Source of the DNA: Bizionia saleffrena
GTDB taxonomy: Bacteria; Bacteroidota; Bacteroidia; Flavobacteriales; Flavobacteriaceae
DNA length: 61,594 bases
Direction of reading: 5' to 3'
Assembly: GCF_008086175.1 (NCBI RefSeq)
Contig: NZ_VSKM01000017.1
Span: forward strand, 1 to 61,594
The notes under the pieces were generated by a model. The model did not search any database. It was not told the DNA's origin and saw only the letters and a program-made list of their open reading frames with translations. The translations under genes and the position numbers were made by a program. This document shows, piece after piece, positions 46,417 to 54,417 of the stretch. Positions within the stretch are counted from its first letter, which is position 1; each line of letters starts with the position of its first letter.

Positions 46417-47181
46417 TTAGGAGTTTTTGTTAATAATTTCCTTAGCTAAACTTAAATAATTAATGGCTCCTTTACTGCTAGCATCATAATTAATAATGCT
46501 TTCGCCATAACTAGGCGCTTCACTTAAACGGACATTTCGCTGTATAATAGTTTGAAACACCATATCGTTAAAATGTTTTTGCACTTCTTCAACTACTTGG
46601 TTCGATAAACGCAAACGCGAATCGTACATAGTTAATAACAAGCCTTCAATATCTAAATCTGCATTGTGTATTTTTTGAACACCTTTTATGGTATTTAATA
46701 ATTTCCCTAAACCTTCGAGTGCAAAATATTCACACTGAATAGGAATAATTACCGAATGTGCTGCTGTTAAAGCATTTAAGGTGAGTAACCCTAAAGAGGG
46801 GGCACAATCAATTAAAATATAATCGTAATCATCTACTATATCTTCAAGCGCCTTTTTTAACATATACTCCCTATTTTCTTTATCTACGAGTTCTATCTCA
46901 ATAGCAACAAGGTCTATGTGTGCAGGAATAATATCTAAATTAGGTGTGTTTGTTTTTATAATTGCGTCGCGAGCACTATTGGTATGCTCCAAAAGTTGAT
47001 AGGTACCAATCTCGACAGTTTCAACATCAATTCCTAAACCAGAAGTGGAGTTTGCCTGTGGATCGGCATCTATTAAAAGTACTTTTTTTTCTAGCACACC
47101 TAAAGAGGCCGCTAAATTTACAGAAGTTGTTGTTTTACCAACCCCTCCTTTTTGATTGGCAATTGCAATGATTTTACCCAT
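46417..47181 (-). CDS. parA: Chromosome partitioning ATPase ParA
   Basis: 254 residues. Deviant Walker A KGGVGKTT (10-17), VLLIDADPQANST, Walker B-like YILIDCAPSLGLLT, and RNVRLSEAPSYG near the C-terminus: a Soj/ParA of the chromosomal type. Works with ParB to separate origins. First gene of a leftward group that runs to 41331. The presence of parAB suggests that the origin may not be far in the chromosome, but no dnaA or oriC is in the window. Confidence 0.95.
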   Translation of the reverse strand: MGKIIAIANQKGGVGKTTTSVNLAASLGVLEKKVLLIDADPQANSTSGLGIDVETVEIGTYQLLEHTNSARDAIIKTNTPNLDIIPAHIDLVAIEIELVDKENREYMLKKALEDIVDDYDYILIDCAPSLGLLTLNALTAAHSVIIPIQCEYFALEGLGKLLNTIKGVQKIHNADLDIEGLLLTMYDSRLRLSNQVVEEVQKHFNDMVFQTIIQRNVRLSEAPSYGESIINYDASSKGAINYLSLAKEIINKNS

Positions 47182-47531
47182 TAAAATATTTAGATTTTAG
47201 TACGCGTAAAAATACAATTATTTATTAGTAATAAAAACTGAACTTGTTAACAGTTGCCTAAAATGAAATGCTTTGTTTAGCTATTAATTTTGTAAAGCAC
47301 CGATTCACTGACTCTTAGCTCTTATTTTTCCGCTTTTTTTATGCTGAAATTTTTAATTCCCCATCTCTTAGTTTTAAAAAGGGTAACTTCAAAATAAAAG
47401 TGCGGGTTTAAAATTATAAAATTTTGTTAAAAAAACTTCAATAAGCTGATAAATGTCATCAAATCAAAGGGTGAATTCAAGTAATTTCGCAGTGTTTATT
47501 AATTCTAACTACAAATCAACTCCATTATATT
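47182..47531. other. Divergent regulatory gap between parA and nirK
   Basis: 350 bases without a gene. It must hold promoters for parA (leftward) and nirK (rightward). Seen: TGAT-N7-ATCA at 47447-47461 and a near -7 box TAATTTCG (one mismatch) at 47482-47489, 43 bases before the nirK ATG. Confidence 0.5.
47447..47461 (+). promoter_or_regulatory. Possible operator upstream of nirK
   Basis: TGAT at 47447-47450 and ATCA at 47458-47461 form an inverted repeat with a 7-base spacer. It recalls Crp/Fnr-type sites (TTGAT-N4-ATCAA), but the spacer is longer than the Fnr consensus, so assignment is weak. Confidence 0.25.
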
Positions 47532-49004
47532 ATGAAAGCAACCCAATTAAAATTAAATCGAAAAACAGCCTTAAAAGGCGCTATTTTATTTATAGCATCT
47601 TTAGTTATGGTTTCTTGTTTTGACGACACAAAAACAACCTATGACGATACGGTAGATATACCTGTAAATCAAGAAATGATAGCCGAACTTACTTCACCAC
47701 CACATGTACCAACACCTGTTGGACGAAGAAAAGCAAAAAAGTTAGTCGTAAAAATGGAAATTCTTGAAAAAGAAGGCACAATGACAGATGGTGTTACCTA
47801 TATGTATTGGACTTTTGGTGGTACGGTGCCTGGGAGTTTTATAAGAACACGAGTAGGAGATGAAGTAGAGTTTCACTTACAAAATCACCCAGACAATAAG
47901 CTGCCGCATAATATAGATTTACATGCTGTTAATGGCCCTGGAGGAGGTGCAGAGTCATCATTTGTTGTGCCAGGACACTCTAAAGTGTTTTCTTTTAAAA
48001 CATTAAACCCTGGTTTATATGTGTACCATTGCGCTACGGCTCCAGTAGGAATGCATATTGCTAATGGAATGTACGGTTTAATTTTGGTAGAACCAGCAGG
48101 TGGTTTACCAGAAGTAGACAAAGAGTACTACATTATGCAGGGAGATTTTTATACTAAAGGGGCAAATGGAGAGCGCGGATTACAACCTTTCGATATGCAA
48201 AAAGCAGTAAATGAACAAGCAGACTATGTTGTGTTTAATGGTAAAGTTGGCGCTTTAACAGGCGACAATGCATTAACGGCTAAAGTTGGCGAAACCGTAC
48301 GTTTATATGTAGGAAATGGTGGGCCAGGTTTGGTATCGTCTTTCCACGTTATTGGAGAAATATTCGATAGAGTCAACGTAGAAGGAGGGAGTTTAGTAAA
48401 CGAAAATGTGCAAACAACTTTAATCCCTGCCGGTGGTGCCGCAATGATTGAGTTTAAAGTTGATGTTCCTGGAACGTTTATTATAGTAGATCACTCTATT
48501 TTTAGAGCCTTTAATAAAGGTGCTTTAGGAATGCTTAAGGTTGAAGGAGAAGAAGACAAAAAAATATACTCCGGTGAAATTCGTGATGATATTTATTTGC
48601 CAGAAGGACCAGGAATTCAAAGTATGCCAACAACCGACGAAATTATAGCCTCTGAAGTTCCTGCAAAATCATTCGAAGAACAAATGGAATTTGGTAAACA
48701 AACCTATATGCAAACGTGTTTTGCTTGTCATCAATCGGAAGGGCAAGGCATACCTAATGCATTTCCTCCTTTAGCTAAATCAGATTATTTAAATGCAAAT
48801 GTAGATCGTGCCATTGGCACTGTACTACATGGATTAACAGGGGAAATAACTGTAAACGGTGAAAAATATAATAGTGTAATGACACGACAAATGTTATCTC
48901 CAGATGAAATTGCCAACGTATTAACTTACGTTTATAATAGCTGGGGGAATTCTGGTAAAATTATTACTAGCGAAATGGTTGAAAAAGTGAAAAATCAAAA
49001 ATAA
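47532..49004 (+). CDS. nirK: Copper nitrite reductase NirK fused to a C-terminal cytochrome c domain, lipoprotein
   Basis: 490 residues. Signal peptide with a lipobox ending at Cys29 (VMVSC). Two cupredoxin domains: [10 protein letters not shown] gives type-1 His126, catalytic Asp129 and type-2 His131; [16 protein letters not shown] gives type-2 His166, type-1 Cys167, His175 and Met180; SSFHVIG gives catalytic His272; VDHSIF gives type-2 His321. All ligands are intact. A cytochrome c domain (about 385-475) carries CFACH (Cys396, Cys399, His400) and a candidate axial Met450. Known: reduces nitrite to NO; the fused haem domain is expected to pass electrons to the type-1 copper. Outer-membrane or periplasmic lipoprotein (inference). 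First gene of a four-gene rightward group. Confidence 0.95.
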   Translation: MKATQLKLNRKTALKGAILFIASLVMVSCFDDTKTTYDDTVDIPVNQEMIAELTSPPHVPTPVGRRKAKKLVVKMEILEKEGTMTDGVTYMYWTFGGTVPGSFIRTRVGDEVEFHLQNHPDNKLPHNIDLHAVNGPGGGAESSFVVPGHSKVFSFKTLNPGLYVYHCATAPVGMHIANGMYGLILVEPAGGLPEVDKEYYIMQGDFYTKGANGERGLQPFDMQKAVNEQADYVVFNGKVGALTGDNALTAKVGETVRLYVGNGGPGLVSSFHVIGEIFDRVNVEGGSLVNENVQTTLIPAGGAAMIEFKVDVPGTFIIVDHSIFRAFNKGALGMLKVEGEEDKKIYSGEIRDDIYLPEGPGIQSMPTTDEIIASEVPAKSFEEQMEFGKQTYMQTCFACHQSEGQGIPNAFPPLAKSDYLNANVDRAIGTVLHGLTGEITVNGEKYNSVMTRQMLSPDEIANVLTYVYNSWGNSGKIITSEMVEKVKNQK

Positions 49005-49020
49005 TAAGTCTTTTAATATA

Positions 49021-49800
49021 ATGAAAAACGGAGCCTTTAAATTCCTGATAGTAAGTATTGCTTTTTTTATGCATTGTGAATTATTTGCGCAATCTGAAGG
49101 TATGGTTTACATTGAGGGTAGTCGCTATATTCCACTTTACGGACGAGACTCTACGGTTGTAGAAGTTAAAGATTTCGAAATGGATATCTACCCAGTTTCT
49201 AATTTAGAATATGGCGATTTTCTTAAGAAAAACACCAACTGGCAAAAATCGAAAGCACTTAAATTGTTTACCGATAAAATGTATTTAACCAATTGGAAAA
49301 ATGACTTACAACTAGAAGCTTCGGCACTCTCTAATAGCCCCGTAACTTACGTGTCTTGGTTTGCTGCAAAAGCGTATTGCGAATGCCAGGGTAAACGTTT
49401 GCCTACGATTGATGAATGGGAGTATGCCGCTATGGCCGATGAAACTACTAAAGATGCACGTGTAAAACCAGAATACAATAAGAAAATTTTAGATTGGTAT
49501 GAAGCACCACGATCTAACGAAAACACTATTGGCATGAATGCTAAAAATGCTTGGGGTGTTTACGATTTACACGGTTTGGTGTGGGAGTGGACTCTCGATT
49601 TTAATTCGGTCTTAATTACTGGAGAGTCGCGAAAAGATGTCGATACAGACAACAATTTGTTTTGTGGTAGTGCCGCAATTAATGCCACCGATTTAATGAA
49701 TTATGCAGCGTTTATGCGATATGCTATTCGCGGAAGTTTAGAGGCAAAGTATTCTATGAAAAACTTAGGGTTTAGATGTGTTAAACCTGTAACTAAATAA
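49021..49800 (+). CDS. NirV-like formylglycine-generating-enzyme-fold protein
   Basis: 259 residues with a signal peptide (about 1-23, LFAQ). FGE-sulfatase fold: EGMVYIEGSRY at the start, the conserved DIYPVSNLEYGDFL, SPVTYVSWFAAKAYCECQGKRLPTIDEWEYAA, NAWGVYDLHGLVWEWTLD and RGSLEAKYSMKNLGFRCV at the end, quoted in parts. The Cys pair used by true FGE for cofactor-free oxidation is not evident at the C-terminus. A gene of this fold beside nirK is known as nirV in several bacteria; its job is not established. It starts 16 bases after nirK. Confidence 0.8.
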   Translation: MKNGAFKFLIVSIAFFMHCELFAQSEGMVYIEGSRYIPLYGRDSTVVEVKDFEMDIYPVSNLEYGDFLKKNTNWQKSKALKLFTDKMYLTNWKNDLQLEASALSNSPVTYVSWFAAKAYCECQGKRLPTIDEWEYAAMADETTKDARVKPEYNKKILDWYEAPRSNENTIGMNAKNAWGVYDLHGLVWEWTLDFNSVLITGESRKDVDTDNNLFCGSAAINATDLMNYAAFMRYAIRGSLEAKYSMKNLGFRCVKPVTK

Positions 49801-49807
49801 ATTATTT

Positions 49808-50527
49808 ATGAAATTATTAAAATATAGCATACTGTTAATCATTACGGTTATCGCTTTTCAGAGTTGTAAGTCTGAAAAGAAAGAAGCCATCGTAATGGTC
49901 ACCGATTACCAATGCCCTATGTTGTGTGAGGGGGAAAAAACCTATGATACCGAAGGATCTTGTCCTGTCTGTAAAATGGATTTAAAGATGATAAATGATG
50001 GTTCAGAAAAAGTATTAAGTCAAAATAATGAAATTTCCGAAGCGTCTATTTTTAATTTGTCGTCAACCTGGCATAATGAAGAAGGCGAAGCACTTCAGCT
50101 TAGATCCTTAAAAGGAAAAACTTTAGTAATGGTAATGATCTATACGTCTTGTAAGGCGGCTTGCCCGAGATTAGTTGCCGATATGCGTAATATTGAAGCA
50201 GAAATCCCCAAAGATAAGTTGAAGAACATTGAATTCGTTTTAATAAGTATCGATCCCAAAATAGATACCCCCCAACGTTTGAAGAGTTTCGCGATAGAAA
50301 ACGAAATGGACGACCGACAATGGACGTTTTTACAAGGTACAGTAAGTGGTGTGCGGGAGTTCGCTAATGTGCTGTCTGTAAAATATAAAGAGATTTCTCC
50401 TATAGATTTTTCGCATTCTAATATTATTTCAGTGTTTAATGCCGAAGGGGAATTAATTCACCAGCAAGAAGGGTTGGGGGTTAATAATAAGGAAACAATT
50501 TCATCTATTTTAAAGGTTACACCATAA
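49808..50527 (+). CDS. SCO/SenC copper chaperone with N-terminal heavy-metal-binding domain
   Basis: 239 residues. Lipobox at FQSCKS (Cys20). A small Cys-rich domain at about 34-60 (YQCPMLC, then GSCPVCKMDL) looks like the YHS/heavy-metal-binding domain found in copper-efflux proteins. The SCO thioredoxin fold follows: IYTSCKAACPRL with the copper-binding CxxxC (Cys115, Cys119), ISIDPKIDTPQRLKSF and DFSHSNI with the third ligand His203. Known: SCO proteins deliver copper to cytochrome oxidases and other copper enzymes. Beside NirK, a role in loading its copper sites is a strong guess. Confidence 0.88.
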   Translation: MKLLKYSILLIITVIAFQSCKSEKKEAIVMVTDYQCPMLCEGEKTYDTEGSCPVCKMDLKMINDGSEKVLSQNNEISEASIFNLSSTWHNEEGEALQLRSLKGKTLVMVMIYTSCKAACPRLVADMRNIEAEIPKDKLKNIEFVLISIDPKIDTPQRLKSFAIENEMDDRQWTFLQGTVSGVREFANVLSVKYKEISPIDFSHSNIISVFNAEGELIHQQEGLGVNNKETISSILKVTP

Positions 50528-50562
50528 GGGTTGTAACGCCGTAATACATTTAAAAACACATT

Positions 50563-51828
50563 ATGAAAAATTATTGTTTATTAATGCTATTCTTAGCATT
50601 GAGTCAGGTGTTTTATGCTCAAAATTTTGAGGTATCCGCCGAAGTAAGACCGCGATTTGAGTACCGCAATGGGTATAAAACATTACCTGTAGATTCACTG
50701 GATGCTGCGGCTTTTGTATCACAACGTACCCGATTAAATTTCGATTACGAACAGACATATTTTAAGACGTATTTAAGTATTCAAGATGTTCGTGTTTGGG
50801 GTGATGTTCCGACGTTAAATACCACCGATAATAACGGATTAAGTGTGCACGAAGCTTGGGCGGAATTATTTTTAGCACCCCAATTTACGCTAAAATTAGG
50901 GCGACAAGAAATCGTGTACGACGATCAGCGTATATTTGGAAGTGTGGGTTGGGCGCAACAAGGAAGAAGTCACGATGCAGTTTTGGCAATTTATAAGCCC
51001 AATGCTAAGCATCATTTTGAATTGGGTTTGGCGCTAAATGCAACTTCCGAATCGTTAACAAAAACCGATTATACGCTTAATAATTACAAAGCGTTCCAAT
51101 ATTTTTGGTACCATACTGCTGTCAATAACGTCAGCCTTAGTTTCTTGGTTTTGAATAACGGATTAACATATTATGCAGCGCCTCAAGAAGAAAAAGTAGA
51201 TTACAACCAAACTATTGGAACGTATTTAACGTTTTCTGAAAATAATGTGTCAGCCGAAGCGTCGTTATACTACCAAACAGGTAAAATTGCGAATAGAAAT
51301 TTAAGTGCATACAACGCCGCAGCTCAATTAAATTATAGTTTGACCGATAATTTTATAACGGGCGTTGGCGCCGAGTACCTATCGGGAACCGATATGAACA
51401 CTACCAGCACAGACTTAAAATCATTTACGCCTTGGTTTGGTACCAACCACAAATTTAATGGTGCAATGGATTACTTTTATGTGGGAAGTCATTCAAACTC
51501 TGTTGGGTTAATCGATGCGTTTATTAATTTAAAGTATCAGAAAAACAAATTAAAAGTGGGCGTGACACCGCACGCATTTTGGTCGGCTGCCACCGTTGTA
51601 GATGCCAGCAACAAAACGGTAGACGATTATTTAGGAACGGAAATAGATTTAAAAGTAACGTACAACTGGCAAAAAGAGGTGAGTTTTCAAGTGGGGTATT
51701 CCCAATTATTTGGAACAGAAACGCTTGAAGTTTTAAAAGGAGGAAACCATAAGGCAACAACCAATTGGGGTTGGGCAATGGTAACGGTAAAACCTAGCTT
51801 ATTTAAATCATCAGGAAATAATAATTAG
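50563..51828 (+). CDS. Alginate-export-type outer membrane porin
   Basis: 421 residues. Signal peptide 1-19 (VFYAQ). The body is a beta barrel with the alginate_exp pattern: EVSAEVRPRFEYRNGY, FVSQRTRLNFDYEQ, YLSIQDVRVWGDV, LFLAPQFTLKLGRQEIVYDDQRIFGS. Known: AlgE-like and related porins of Bacteroidota, usually of unknown solute. It is the last gene of the nirK group, 35 bases after the SCO gene, so it might pass nitrite or copper across the outer membrane (inference). It ends 28 bases from the convergent hemerythrin gene. Confidence 0.85.
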   Translation: MKNYCLLMLFLALSQVFYAQNFEVSAEVRPRFEYRNGYKTLPVDSLDAAAFVSQRTRLNFDYEQTYFKTYLSIQDVRVWGDVPTLNTTDNNGLSVHEAWAELFLAPQFTLKLGRQEIVYDDQRIFGSVGWAQQGRSHDAVLAIYKPNAKHHFELGLALNATSESLTKTDYTLNNYKAFQYFWYHTAVNNVSLSFLVLNNGLTYYAAPQEEKVDYNQTIGTYLTFSENNVSAEASLYYQTGKIANRNLSAYNAAAQLNYSLTDNFITGVGAEYLSGTDMNTTSTDLKSFTPWFGTNHKFNGAMDYFYVGSHSNSVGLIDAFINLKYQKNKLKVGVTPHAFWSAATVVDASNKTVDDYLGTEIDLKVTYNWQKEVSFQVGYSQLFGTETLEVLKGGNHKATTNWGWAMVTVKPSLFKSSGNNN

Positions 51829-51856
51829 AGACGTTAAGTAGAAATATAGACTTAGA

Positions 51857-52318
51857 TTATCTCCAAAATTCATCATCCAATTTGTCTTGAAAGACTTCTG
51901 GTTGATGGATTTTTTCTATATGTATCATTTGTGTTTCGGTTGCTACTTTTTGAATTTCAGGAAATAAAACCCGCTCTTCAAACCGGATATGTTGTTCCAA
52001 TTCTCTTTCAATAGCTATTAATGCTGTTTCTATATCAGGTTCTTCAGTAAATAGATAATGAAGTCTTTTATGGTCTTCTAACACCTTCTTTATACCCTCG
52101 TGATCAGGATTTAAAATCGTGAAGATTTCAGCTTCTTCTAATTCAAAATGCGGAATTAATTGTGTTTTATAAAACCAATCGGCATAAATTTTTATACGCT
52201 CGGCAGAAATATTCTTGCTAAAGCCAGTCCTAATTTTCCACGATAATAGTAATCCATAATGGTGCTCACGGCTTAACGGTTTTAAAGCGTCGTGTCGTTT
52301 TAATGGTTTTTGTGCCAT
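51857..52318 (-). CDS. Hemerythrin domain protein
   Basis: 153 residues, no signal peptide. The family start RHDALKPLSREHHYGLLL is present, then His/Glu iron ligands in LIPHFELEEAEIF, LEDHKRLHYLF and LEQHIRFEERVLFPEI. Di-iron four-helix fold; could bind O2 or NO. Its first 53 bases overlap the preceding gene in another frame; the conserved motif begins near residue 8, so the overlap is real and the start cannot be moved far. Same-strand successor of ric. Confidence 0.87.
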   Translation of the reverse strand: MAQKPLKRHDALKPLSREHHYGLLLSWKIRTGFSKNISAERIKIYADWFYKTQLIPHFELEEAEIFTILNPDHEGIKKVLEDHKRLHYLFTEEPDIETALIAIERELEQHIRFEERVLFPEIQKVATETQMIHIEKIHQPEVFQDKLDDEFWR

Positions 52319-53501
52319 AATAGTGTTGTGTTTTATAACTTATAAGTAAGATTAGAATTCCTAAAGGTAAGAGAATACTTGCAATAAATAAAATACTAAA
52401 ATAATGCGGCAGCATACCTTGCTCTAAATACCAAAGAGCGCCTTGTGAAAATAGTATGAGTTCTGTGCTTATAATCCCTAAAAGAAAAAGGGAAACGCCT
52501 AGTTTAGAAAGAACATTGATGGAAATTATTTTAGATTGAAATAGGAACGCAAATAAAAACCCGCTAACAACACCGAGCATTGTGAGATGAATAAAACCAA
52601 TCACAAAATTGTGATGCTCGTATACTGTGGAAGAAAACGCCGGAATAATGGAGAGTGTTTGCAGTACTATTTTTATAAGCAAACACATCAAGGAAAATCG
52701 GTACAATATGTTTAGGCTATTTGATGGTTGAGATATTTTTACTTTTAAAGGTGATTTAACAATTTGAATAAAATAATATAACGCTATTAATTGAAGTAAA
52801 ATACCCAAGCCATTAAACCAATAGAGCAGTGGGTGATTTGCAAACCATTGAATAGGCAGGGCAAAAGTGACTACTGTTGAAAAAATAAGAAACCTAAGAA
52901 ATAGGTGTGTGTCTTTTGAAGGTTTAATCTTAAGTTTATGAAATAGAATAGCGATAACCGCAATTAAAAACCAACCGTTAAACTGAAAATGTAAAAAAAA
53001 CTGAATAGCAATTTGATAAAAAGCAGACGCTTGTCCCAAAAGCCCCACTGCAGGACCTAAGCACCAAACCCCAATTGTAGAAACCAACATAAAAATTAAA
53101 GAGGCCCGGACTAACGTTTTTATTATGGGGTTGTTAATGTACATATCTTTCCAAATCCGGTACACAAAAACATAACTACAAAAAATATGCAGTGTAGAAA
53201 AGCTAATGGATACAGCGGCATAACCTTGCAATGGAAAGCTTAACATCATCCCAATGACAGCCGCTTGAGTAGTCCAAAATAATGAGGAATAGCGCTGTGA
53301 CTTTTCAGGTACAAAATAATGAACGTAAAAAGTAAATAACATTAAATACACCCAGCCTAGCATCGCAACGTGAGAGTGCGCATGCATTAAGTATTTATAA
53401 TTAATAATACTGCCGCTTATAAAAGCATACCTTAAAAGTAAGCCCATTATAGCGGCAATAAAGAAATTAACTAAACACGTTGTAACACGATGTTTTAACA
53501 T
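52266..53501 (-). CDS. Polytopic membrane protein, NnrS / haem-copper-oxidase-subunit-I-like
   Basis: 411 residues with about 12 hydrophobic segments. Histidines placed in membrane segments are notable: LMHAHSHVAMLGW (His40, 42, 44), FFLHFQFNGWF (His171) and FIHLTMLGVVSGF (His305), with YEHHNF (296-297) just before. The pattern looks like haem-binding helices of the NnrS or oxidase-subunit-I fold, but the H-x3-Y and HH copper-B motif of true oxidases or NO reductases is not seen. It lies between ric and a hemerythrin gene, so a NO-related function is likely (inference). Confidence 0.65.
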   Translation of the reverse strand: MLKHRVTTCLVNFFIAAIMGLLLRYAFISGSIINYKYLMHAHSHVAMLGWVYLMLFTFYVHYFVPEKSQRYSSLFWTTQAAVIGMMLSFPLQGYAAVSISFSTLHIFCSYVFVYRIWKDMYINNPIIKTLVRASLIFMLVSTIGVWCLGPAVGLLGQASAFYQIAIQFFLHFQFNGWFLIAVIAILFHKLKIKPSKDTHLFLRFLIFSTVVTFALPIQWFANHPLLYWFNGLGILLQLIALYYFIQIVKSPLKVKISQPSNSLNILYRFSLMCLLIKIVLQTLSIIPAFSSTVYEHHNFVIGFIHLTMLGVVSGFLFAFLFQSKIISINVLSKLGVSLFLLGIISTELILFSQGALWYLEQGMLPHYFSILFIASILLPLGILILLISYKTQHYYGTKTIKTTRRFKTVKP

Positions 53502-53506
53502 AAATA

Positions 53507-54241
53507 TTAAATAGTAAATAAACGTTTTTCTAATGCTGCAGCTTTAGGAAATAAAATATTATTTTCTAAATGAATGTGTAAATGTAAGTCTTTTTCAAAT
53601 TCATCTAGCATTGCAAAAGTCACTTTATACGTATTACATGCATCGGCTGGCGGTGTGTAATTATTGGTGAGTTCTTCAATTTGTCTAAAACGTTCACCTT
53701 CATTATCATGATCGGCCATCATACTGGCAATAGGATTTTTTACTGTTCCAAAATGCGCGGGATCTATACGTTCGTCTGTCTGCGTGGCTTTTACCATCTT
53801 TTTAATGAAAGGGAATAACATCAATTCTTCTTTTTTCATATGAGAAGCAAGCTCTTTACTAGACGCCGTAAATAACGCTGTGATAGTAAATAATTCTGGG
53901 TGTGCCGTACCATGCACTTTACAGAGTTTATTTAAAAACGGAATAAGTACGGTTGTCTTTTCTTCCACGTATCGGTGGTGCTTATTTTCTATATGAAGAG
54001 CTAAAACATCCAGTGGCCATGTGTTATAATCTATATTTTTTGAAGTGTTTTTGCTTATCGCTTCTAATTTATCTAATAGTTCTTGTGCGTCGATATTATT
54101 TTTTTCGCAGACCTCTTCTACACTACGATTACCTTTGCAGCAAAAATCTATACCATAAGAATAAAATACTGCTGCCGTTCTAAAGTCGTCTGCTACAAAT
54201 TGACCTATTGGTTTTTGTGCGTTTTTAATTTGTGTTTCCAT
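53507..54241 (-). CDS. ric: Iron-sulfur cluster repair di-iron protein Ric (YtfE/ScdA)
   Basis: 244 residues. N-terminal ScdA_N domain: IGQFVADDFRTAAVFYSYGIDFCCKGN quoted as FVADDFRTAAVFYSYGID then FCCKGN (Cys34, Cys35), SVEEVCEKN. A hemerythrin-like domain follows with LHIENKHHRYVEE, HMKKEELMLFPFI, DHDNEGERF and HIHLENNILFP, supplying the di-iron ligands. Known: repairs Fe-S clusters damaged by NO and oxidants and can release or reduce NO. First gene of a leftward group; stops 5 bases before the polytopic membrane gene. Confidence 0.92.
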   Translation of the reverse strand: METQIKNAQKPIGQFVADDFRTAAVFYSYGIDFCCKGNRSVEEVCEKNNIDAQELLDKLEAISKNTSKNIDYNTWPLDVLALHIENKHHRYVEEKTTVLIPFLNKLCKVHGTAHPELFTITALFTASSKELASHMKKEELMLFPFIKKMVKATQTDERIDPAHFGTVKNPIASMMADHDNEGERFRQIEELTNNYTPPADACNTYKVTFAMLDEFEKDLHLHIHLENNILFPKAAALEKRLFTI

Positions 54242-54259
54242 ATGTCCTTGTTTATTATC

Positions 54260-54273
54260 GGATAAAATTGTCC
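54260..54273 (-). promoter_or_regulatory. Candidate operator copy 1 upstream of ric
   Basis: GGATAAAATTGTCC: GGATAA and TTGTCC form an inverted repeat with a 2-base centre. It overlaps the 12-base direct repeat ATTGTCCTTTAT (54267-54278), which recurs at 54367-54378. It lies 19 bases before the ric ATG. Confidence 0.45.
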
Positions 54274-54334
54274 TTTATATTGACGCTATTTTAGCCGTAT
54301 TTAATTGAAATTATTAATAGTAAATTGACTATTA

Positions 54335-54342
54335 CAAATATA
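54335..54342 (-). promoter_or_regulatory. Candidate -7 box for ric
   Basis: CAAATATA (TATATTTG on the minus strand), 94 bases before the ric ATG, between the two putative operator copies. Confidence 0.45.
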
Positions 54343-54346
54343 ACGA

Positions 54347-54386
54347 TAAATTCCATAAAAGACACTATTGTCCTTTATGGAATTTA
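54347..54386. promoter_or_regulatory. Long inverted repeat with operator copy 2 upstream of ric
   Basis: TAAATTCCATAAA (54347-54359) and TTTATGGAATTTA (54374-54386) are exact inverted repeats; inside, after one mismatch, GAC pairs with GTC around a 6-base loop. There is no T run on either strand, so a terminator for the mutase operon is less likely than an operator. The 3' arm includes direct repeat ATTGTCCTTTAT (54367-54378). Confidence 0.55.
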
Positions 54387-54417
54387 TAAATAAAATAGAC
54401 AACTCACTAAAACCGAA

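Noticed and set aside
45505-47181. Plasmid origin because of parAB
   Set aside because: The sequences and neighbours (dapB, lepB) are of the chromosomal type, with no replication initiator nearby.
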